In this document: positions 5,240 to 11,123 of the stretch, one piece after another | How positions within the stretch are numbered: the stretch's first letter is position 1 | How the letters are laid out: every line of letters begins with the position of its first letter | NCBI GenBank assembly: GCA_947628885.1 | Contig: CANRBO010000029.1 | Coordinates: forward strand, 1 to 11,123 | DNA from: an uncultured Clostridia bacterium | GTDB taxonomy: Bacteria > Bacillota > Clostridia > TANB77 > CAG-508 | DNA: 11,123 bases | Reading direction: 5' to 3' | Made by a program: the position numbers and the translations under genes | Notes under the pieces: model-generated | What the model was told of the DNA's origin: nothing | Database searches by the model: none | The model's input: the letters and a program-made list of their open reading frames with translations, nothing else

Positions 5240-7549
5240 TTACATTTTCAAATTAACAATCGTAACTCCATAATCGCCTTCGCCATATCCAGCTATGTTA
5301 AAGCTATCTACATATTTGGATTTTTTTAAATATGCATGAATTCCTTGTCTTAGTTTACCAGTACCTTTGCCATGCACCACTCTGACTTGCTTTAAATTCG
5401 CCATTTTACAATTGTCAAAATATTTATCCAAAATTTCAATAGCAGAGTCAACAGTTTCGCCTAAAAGATTAATTTCAGCTGATACAGTTTGAGCTTTATT
5501 ATTATTTACGTGAACTTTCCCAGAATTAGTATTAACTATATTACTAGCATGATTATTATAATGGTTATTAATCATATTTTTATTTTTGACAGAGTCTTTT
5601 TGAACAGAGCTATTTTTAGCCTTGGTATCTTTTGGATTTTCAGAAGCATCTAACGAATCATTATATTTTTGGTTGAGCGATAGTAGCACGCTCAAATCCA
5701 AACCGTCTCCGCCAATTTCATTAATTGAATCATTTAGTTCATTTCTAATCGCATTTGCTTTCTTTACATTATTAGTATTATCAAGCTCTTTAATGACTTC
5801 GCTGGCTTTATTTTTGGCATTTATTAAAATTTCTTTTGCTTCTCTTTTGGCATTTTCTATTTTTTCTTGCTCTTTGATTAATTTATCATTATTTTGAGTT
5901 TCTAAATCTTTTCGTAGCAATTCAACTTGGGCTAAATTTTTCTCAATCTCAATTTTCTGCTTTTCAATTTCGGCTTTATCGTCATAAATCTCTTTCATAA
6001 GTGTTTCGATATCTGTGTCAGGCTTAGAGATAAGGGAAGAAGCACGTTCAATAATATCATTAGATATTCCAAGTTTTTTGCTTATCTCAAAAGCATTGCT
6101 CTTACCGGGTATGCCTAAAAGCAAATGATATGTTGGTTTTAAAGTAGACAAATCAAATTCACAACTTGCATTTTCAAAATCATCATGTGTTATGCAATAA
6201 TTTTTAATCTCATGATAGTGTGTAGTAGCAATGGTTAGGGCTTTTTTACTTGAAAAATGTTCTAGCAAACTGATAGCCAAGTTAGCACCTTCAAGTGGGT
6301 CAGTGCCGGAACCGAGCTCATCAACCAATATTAGGCTATTTTCAGTGAAATTATTTATTATTTGCACAATGTTAGTAATGTGAGAAGAAAATGTACTAAG
6401 TGATTCTTCAATGCTTTGCTCATCTCCAATGTCTGCAAAGATGTTGTCAAATACCTTAATTTTGCTACTTTCTCTTACTGGTATACATAAACCAGCTTGA
6501 GCCATGGCACACAAAAGTCCGACTGTTTTTAATGTGACAGTTTTCCCACCAGTATTTGGTCCAGTAATAACCAATGTATGAAAATCCTTGCCTAAATTAA
6601 CATCAATCGGAACGACCTTATCTTTATTAATTAATGGATGTCTAGCTTGTTTTAAATCAACATAAGAACCGATTTCAGGTTTGGTGCAATCGTAATCAAT
6701 TGAAAATCTTGCTTTGGCAGATATAAAATCAAGCATACCAATCAAATTATAGGTTTGCCTTAGATTATTTACAATAGGAAAAAGCAGAGCAGATAAATTA
6801 TTTAGAATTTTCTCTATTTCCTTATTTTCTTCAACTATCAAACTATTAATTTTATTATTCATTTCAAATATTGCCATTGGCTCAATATAAACAGTAGAGC
6901 CACTGCTAGATGTATCGTGAATAAATCCCTTTACATTATTTCTGTACTCTTCTTTGACAGGGATGACGTAACGATTATTTCTAATTGTAATAACTTGATC
7001 CATTATGTATTTGGAATATTCACTAGAACGTATGATGTGATTAAGCTTTTCCTTGATGCCAGCTTCAATATTCTTTTTATTTCTTCTAATTGAAGATAGC
7101 TCGCTAGAAGCATTATCAGCGATTTCGTCTTCCGAAATGATACACGAAAATATTTTCTTTTCAATGTCAAAATTCGAATATAACTGAGAAAAGTACACAT
7201 CTAAAAATTCTAAATCTAATTCAGCTTTATTATAAAATTCCTTCAAATCTTTCGAAATCCTTAATAATTCAGCCATTTCCAATAAATTCTTAGCATTTAA
7301 ACTAATACTACTTTCTAGCATTTTTAAGCACAAACTTAAATCGCTCATTTCACTAATTGGAAATGAACCAGCGTTAGAAATCAGATAATTGGCTTCGCTA
7401 GTTTCACTTAAGTATTTATTTATTTTGTCTACATCTGTATAGGGCTCAAGATTATCAGCAATGTTTTTGCCAACAAAAGTTTGACAATATGTTGATAACT
7501 TACCACGTATTTCATTAAATTCCAATTTATTTAAATATTTCTTTAGCAT
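5240..7549 (-). CDS. mutS2: MutS2: MutS-family ATPase with C-terminal Smr nuclease domain
   Basis: The product has 769 residues from the ATG at 7549 (MLKKYLNKLEFNEI), close to the usual 780-790. GGAG at 7555-7558 is five bases upstream. An ATG at 7600 would add 17 residues but overlaps the -10 promoter element, so it is rejected. The order is: core and lever region; the Walker A motif ITGPNTGGKT at about 327-336; the signature and Walker B region LVDELGSGTDPLEGANLA at about 406-423; a long coiled coil with many Glu and Lys (about 500-580); an Asn-rich linker; and a Smr domain at about 690-769 with VHGKGTGKLRQGI. The Smr LDLRG-type motif reads INLLG. MutS2 is known to suppress recombination and, in Bacillus, to split collided ribosomes. 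The gene is transcribed away from dnaE. Confidence 0.95.
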   Translation of the reverse strand: MLKKYLNKLEFNEIRGKLSTYCQTFVGKNIADNLEPYTDVDKINKYLSETSEANYLISNAGSFPISEMSDLSLCLKMLESSISLNAKNLLEMAELLRISKDLKEFYNKAELDLEFLDVYFSQLYSNFDIEKKIFSCIISEDEIADNASSELSSIRRNKKNIEAGIKEKLNHIIRSSEYSKYIMDQVITIRNNRYVIPVKEEYRNNVKGFIHDTSSSGSTVYIEPMAIFEMNNKINSLIVEENKEIEKILNNLSALLFPIVNNLRQTYNLIGMLDFISAKARFSIDYDCTKPEIGSYVDLKQARHPLINKDKVVPIDVNLGKDFHTLVITGPNTGGKTVTLKTVGLLCAMAQAGLCIPVRESSKIKVFDNIFADIGDEQSIEESLSTFSSHITNIVQIINNFTENSLILVDELGSGTDPLEGANLAISLLEHFSSKKALTIATTHYHEIKNYCITHDDFENASCEFDLSTLKPTYHLLLGIPGKSNAFEISKKLGISNDIIERASSLISKPDTDIETLMKEIYDDKAEIEKQKIEIEKNLAQVELLRKDLETQNNDKLIKEQEKIENAKREAKEILINAKNKASEVIKELDNTNNVKKANAIRNELNDSINEIGGDGLDLSVLLSLNQKYNDSLDASENPKDTKAKNSSVQKDSVKNKNMINNHYNNHASNIVNTNSGKVHVNNNKAQTVSAEINLLGETVDSAIEILDKYFDNCKMANLKQVRVVHGKGTGKLRQGIHAYLKKSKYVDSFNIAGYGEGDYGVTIVNLKM

Positions 7550-7554
7550 AAAAA

Positions 7555-7558
7555 CTCC
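7555..7558 (-). promoter_or_regulatory. Ribosome binding site deciding the mutS2 start
   Basis: On the minus strand ATGGAG is followed by five T residues and then ATG at 7549. This fixes the start at MLKKYLNK, the normal MutS2 N-terminus, and not at the upstream in-frame ATG at 7600. Confidence 0.75.
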
Positions 7559-7580
7559 ATTTCTCAAAATACTAATTGTA

Positions 7581-7609
7581 ATTATACCACGAATCTGCAT
7601 TGTGGTAAA
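7581..7609 (-). promoter_or_regulatory. Candidate mutS2 promoter
   Basis: On the minus strand TTTACC (7609-7604) is followed after 17 bases by TATAAT (7586-7581), preceded by TGG, an extended -10. Transcription would start about 25 bases before the mutS2 ATG, leaving just room for its ribosome site. Confidence 0.6.
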
Positions 7610-7647
7610 GAGAAAAGTTAAATTCCATATGGCTAAAAAAGGTTAAG

Positions 7648-7724
7648 GTCAAGTGAAAAAAGCAAATGCAATTCTGTAAAGTGAACGTCAAGTGAAAAAG
7701 TAAATGTAACTCTGTAAAGTAAAT
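7648..7724 (+). repeat. Imperfect 39-bp tandem repeat between mutS2 and dnaE
   Basis: Two copies start at 7648 and 7687 with GTCAAGTGAAAAA. Both continue through an AAATGYAAYTCTGTAAAGT-like core and differ by a few substitutions and one length change. They occupy the middle of the divergent region, between the two promoters and not overlapping either. They may be a protein-binding repeat or a neutral duplication. Confidence 0.75.
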
Positions 7725-7744
7725 TGCTAAAAAACAAAATACAA

Positions 7745-7773
7745 TTGAAAAATGTTACATTAAATGATATAAT
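7745..7773 (+). promoter_or_regulatory. Probable dnaE promoter
   Basis: TTGAAA (7745-7750), a 17-base spacer and a perfect TATAAT (7768-7773) with TG one base upstream make a strong vegetative, extended -10 promoter. The expected start is near 7780, about 20 bases before the dnaE ATG. AAGGAG (7786-7791) serves as its ribosome site. Confidence 0.75.
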
Positions 7774-7800
7774 GCAAAAAAATGCAAGGAGCAAAAAGTA

Positions 7801-10800
7801 ATGTTAGAAGGGAAATTTGTTCATTTACACGTTCATAGTGAATTTAGTTTGTTAGACGGAGCAAATAGAATAAAAGATTTGCCAGTAAGAGCAAAAGAGC
7901 TTGGTATGGATGCAATGGCTATAACTGACCATGGCGTTATGTTTGGCGTAATCGATTTTTATAAAGCTTGTAAAGCAAATGGTGTAAAACCTATCATTGG
8001 TTGCGAAGTTTATGTCGCACCAAGAAAGTTGACAGACAAAGACCCTGTGCTTGATAGCAGATACAACCATTTAATCTTATTAGCCAAAGATAATGAGGGA
8101 TATAAAAATTTGACCAAAATCGTTTCACTTGGCTTTACAGAAGGATTTTATTATAAACCAAGAATAGATAAAGAAGTATTAGAAAAATATCATGAAGGAT
8201 TAGTGTGTTCTTCAGCTTGTTTGGCTGGAGAAATCCCAATGTACATAAATAATGGCGATATAGAAGGAGCTAAACAATCTGCCTTATGGTACAAAAATTT
8301 ATTTGGAGAAGATTATTATTTAGAGATTCAAAATAATGGAATTAAAGAACAGGCTTTGGTTAATCAAAAATTGATACAGATTGCAAGAGAGCTTGATATA
8401 CCACTTTTAGCAACAAATGATTCGCATTATTTAAAGAAGGAAGATGCGTATAATCATGAAGTTTTGCTATGTATTCAGACAGGCAAAAGGATGTCTGATG
8501 AAGATAGGATGAGATTTGACACTGATGAACTTTACATAAAATCACCTGAAGAAATGATTGATTATTTTAATGCTGTGCCTGATGCAATTGAAAATACTGT
8601 AAAAGTAGCGGAGAAGTGCAATGTGGAGTTTGAATTCGGACATACCATACTTCCAAATTATGATGTGCCTGAAGGATACGAAACTCATTTTGACTATTTG
8701 AAAAAACTTACAGATGACGGAATCAAAAATAGATACGGAGAAAATGTATCACAAGATATACTTGATAGAGAAGAATATGAACTTGACGTAATCAAAAAAA
8801 TGGGATATGTTGATTATTTCTTAATTGTATGGGATTATGTTCATTTCGCAAAATCACACGATATTCCTGTAGGACCGGGTAGGGGCTCAGGAGCAGGATC
8901 AATCGTAGCTTATGCAATTGAAATCACAGACATTGATCCAATAAAATATGGTCTTATTTTTGAAAGATTTTTAAATCCGGAAAGAATAAGTATGCCTGAT
9001 TTTGATATTGATTTCGACTATGAAAAAAGGCAAGAAGTAATAGATTATGTTGCAGAAAAATATGGAGCAGACCATGTATCTCAGATTATCACTTTTGGCA
9101 CAATGGCAGCAAAAATGGTAATAAGAGATGTAGGAAGAGTATTAGATTTTCCTTATGCTGAAACTAATAATTTAGCAAAAATGATACCAAACGAGATACA
9201 TATCACAATTGCAAAAGCATTAGAAATCAATAGAGAACTCAAAGAAATGTATGAAACAGATGAACAAATAAAAAAATTACTGGATATAGCAATGGCATTA
9301 GAAGGCATGCCAAGGCAGGCTTCAACCCATGCTTGTGGAATAATTATATCAAGAGAACCAGTAGTTGACTATGTTCCACTTTATGCAAGGGACGGAGTAA
9401 TATCAACACAATACATAATGACAACATTGGAAGAACTGGGACTTTTAAAAATGGATTTCCTAGGATTAAGAACACTCACAGTAATAAGAGATGCCAAAGA
9501 ATTAATTAAAGAAAATCAAGGAATTGATGTAGAATTCGATAAAAACATGGATGACCCAAAAGTATATAAATTATGGCAAGACGGCGATTCAATAGGAATA
9601 TTCCAATTTGAAAGTCAAGGTATGACTAATTTCATGAAGGAATTAAAGCCAGACTGCTTAGAAGATATAATAGCTGGAGTATCATTGTATAGACCAGGAC
9701 CAATGGATCAGATACCAAGATATATAGCAAATAAAAAAGACCCGGACAATGCAGTTTACACTCATCCAGCATTAAAGCCAATATTAGAAGTAACGTATGG
9801 ATGTATGGTTTACCAAGAACAAGTTATGCAAATAGTAAGAAATCTAGCAGGATATTCTCTTGGAAGAGCAGATTTGGTAAGACGTGCAATGGGAAAGAAA
9901 AAACTTGATGTAATGGCAAAAGAAAGAGAAAATTTTGTAAACGGAAAACTTGACGAAAATGGAAATGTAGAGATACAAGGCTGTGTAAGAAATGGAATAG
10001 ATGAAAAGTCAGCTAACAAAATTTTCGATGAAATGGCAGAATTCGCAAAATACGCATTTAATAAATCACACGCAGCATGTTACGCAGTAGTAGCATATCA
10101 AACAGCATATTTAAAAGCATATTATCCAGCAGAATTTATGGCAGCAATGTTAAATAGTTTTTTGGGCAATTTAGGAAAAGTACCAGTATATATAAATGAG
10201 TGTAAAAGGTTAAATTTAAGCATTTTAAAACCTGATATAAATAAAAGTTTTACTAAATTTACAGCAAAAGGGAACGCGATAAGATTCGGATTAGGAAGTA
10301 TAAAAAATGTTGGAATAGCTGCAGTTGACGCAATAGTTGAAGAAAGAGAAAAAAATGGAGAATATAAAGATTTCACAGATTTTGCAGAAAGAATTTACGG
10401 AGAATCAGTCAATAAAAAATGTATAGAAAGTTTAATAAAATCAGGAGCATTTGACAATTTAGGCAAAACGAGAAGCACGCTAATAGCATCTTTTGAACAG
10501 ATAATTGACACAATTGCAGACGCAAATAAAAAGGACTATTCTGACCAAATAACAATGTTTGACATATCAACAACAGAAGAAGATATACAAAAAATGAAAT
10601 ATACCTTCATAGAACAAAAAGAATATACCGAAAAAGAACTATTATCAATGGAAAAAGAAATGCTAGGAATATATATATCAGGGCATCCACTTGAAAAATA
10701 TAGAAAACAAATAGAAGCAACAACTAATTTGAACACAATGCAAATAGAAGAAGCATTGGAGCAACTTCAAGAAGAAGGAATATGTGAATTAGAAGACGGA

Positions 10801-11123
10801 AAACAAGTAAAATTTGCAGGAGTAATCACAAATATAAAAAAGAAATATACAAAAAATAATAAAATCATGGTATTTGTAACAGTAGAAGACTTGTATGGAA
10901 GTTGTGAAATAATTGTATTTGAAACATGCTATAACAGATGTAACAGACTATTAATGGAAGAAAATCTAATTATGGTTGACGGCAGAATCAGCATAAAAGA
11001 TGAAAACGACATCAGCATAGTAGCAAATAACATCACAGAATTAAAATCAAATGGAAGAAAACATTTAGAAATTAATTTGGACAACATAAATGACAGCCAA
11101 AAAGATAAGCTAAGGGGAGCAAT
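7801..11123 (+). CDS. dnaE: DNA polymerase III subunit alpha, DnaE (3' end outside window)
   Basis: The ATG at 7801 lies nine bases after AAGGAG. The frame is open to the right edge: 1107 complete codons of a family usually about 1150-1170 long, so only the extreme C-terminus is missing. A PHP domain begins at once, with HLHVHSEFSLLDG (8-20) followed by ITDHG, GCEVYV and NDSHY (about 206-210). Its metal-binding residues appear to be kept. The family C polymerase core has GPGRGSGAGS at 358-367, the catalytic PDFDIDF at 399-405 and the third aspartate in LLKMDFLGL at about 552. Helix-hairpin-helix and OB-fold regions follow (VKFAGVITNIKKKYT near 1003). It lacks the inserted exonuclease domain of PolC. 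It synthesises DNA at the replication fork. It diverges from mutS2. Confidence 0.96.
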   Translation, partial: MLEGKFVHLHVHSEFSLLDGANRIKDLPVRAKELGMDAMAITDHGVMFGVIDFYKACKANGVKPIIGCEVYVAPRKLTDKDPVLDSRYNHLILLAKDNEGYKNLTKIVSLGFTEGFYYKPRIDKEVLEKYHEGLVCSSACLAGEIPMYINNGDIEGAKQSALWYKNLFGEDYYLEIQNNGIKEQALVNQKLIQIARELDIPLLATNDSHYLKKEDAYNHEVLLCIQTGKRMSDEDRMRFDTDELYIKSPEEMIDYFNAVPDAIENTVKVAEKCNVEFEFGHTILPNYDVPEGYETHFDYLKKLTDDGIKNRYGENVSQDILDREEYELDVIKKMGYVDYFLIVWDYVHFAKSHDIPVGPGRGSGAGSIVAYAIEITDIDPIKYGLIFERFLNPERISMPDFDIDFDYEKRQEVIDYVAEKYGADHVSQIITFGTMAAKMVIRDVGRVLDFPYAETNNLAKMIPNEIHITIAKALEINRELKEMYETDEQIKKLLDIAMALEGMPRQASTHACGIIISREPVVDYVPLYARDGVISTQYIMTTLEELGLLKMDFLGLRTLTVIRDAKELIKENQGIDVEFDKNMDDPKVYKLWQDGDSIGIFQFESQGMTNFMKELKPDCLEDIIAGVSLYRPGPMDQIPRYIANKKDPDNAVYTHPALKPILEVTYGCMVYQEQVMQIVRNLAGYSLGRADLVRRAMGKKKLDVMAKERENFVNGKLDENGNVEIQGCVRNGIDEKSANKIFDEMAEFAKYAFNKSHAACYAVVAYQTAYLKAYYPAEFMAAMLNSFLGNLGKVPVYINECKRLNLSILKPDINKSFTKFTAKGNAIRFGLGSIKNVGIAAVDAIVEEREKNGEYKDFTDFAERIYGESVNKKCIESLIKSGAFDNLGKTRSTLIASFEQIIDTIADANKKDYSDQITMFDISTTEEDIQKMKYTFIEQKEYTEKELLSMEKEMLGIYISGHPLEKYRKQIEATTNLNTMQIEEALEQLQEEGICELEDGKQVKFAGVITNIKKKYTKNNKIMVFVTVEDLYGSCEIIVFETCYNRCNRLLMEENLIMVDGRISIKDENDISIVANNITELKSNGRKHLEINLDNINDSQKDKLRGA

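Noticed and set aside
7550..7600. Upstream ATG at 7600 as the mutS2 start
   Set aside because: The added 17 residues are not MutS2-like and are encoded across the -10 promoter element. A good ribosome site precedes the ATG at 7549.

Overview
The window looks like chromosomal DNA of an AT-rich, endospore-forming Bacillota of clostridial type. The evidence is the tail of a spoIIIA operon, Shine-Dalgarno sequences of the AAGGAGG kind, TTGAAA/TATAAT promoters, a MutS2 with a Smr tail, and a DnaE polymerase with a PHP domain. No rRNA, tRNA, CRISPR array or transposase was seen.

Layout. Positions 1-2567 hold the end of spoIIIAE (cut by the window edge), then spoIIIAF, spoIIIAG and spoIIIAH, all on the plus strand. 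In the families these make the mother-cell half of the SpoIIIA-SpoIIQ channel that joins mother cell and forespore. Positions 2568-5122 are an accessory stretch. It holds a 69-codon ORF carrying a (AG)15 microsatellite. Next is a 429-aa pilin-like anchored protein whose C-terminal 150 bases look like a diversity-generating-retroelement (DGR) variable region. Last is a small two-helix membrane protein of DUF2651 type running into a long Asn/Gly repeat. A terminator hairpin at 5139-5170 separates this from mutS2 on the minus strand (5240-7549). mutS2 and dnaE (from 7801, running off the right edge) diverge from a 251-bp region that has a good promoter for each and a 39-bp tandem repeat.

The most unusual feature is the membrane-protein gene at 4471-5122. 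Read conventionally it stops at 4749. If exactly one base is skipped at each of four in-frame CGG codons (4741, 4754, 4902, 4963), the frame stays open as a regular Asn/Gly repeat and ends in a Cys/Arg-rich tail (215 aa in all). I found no in-frame CGG in any other gene of the window, over 3,000 codons read by eye. This suggests that CGG is poorly decoded or unassigned in this organism and that these sites are +1 frameshift sites. Repeat-borne mutation and sequence error are the alternatives.

The second notable point is the sharp composition change at the end of the pilin-like gene (about 4183-4335): A-poor, with many NNT/NNC codons and CGT arginines. This is what adenine-directed mutagenic retrohoming would leave. 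No reverse transcriptase or template repeat lies in the window.
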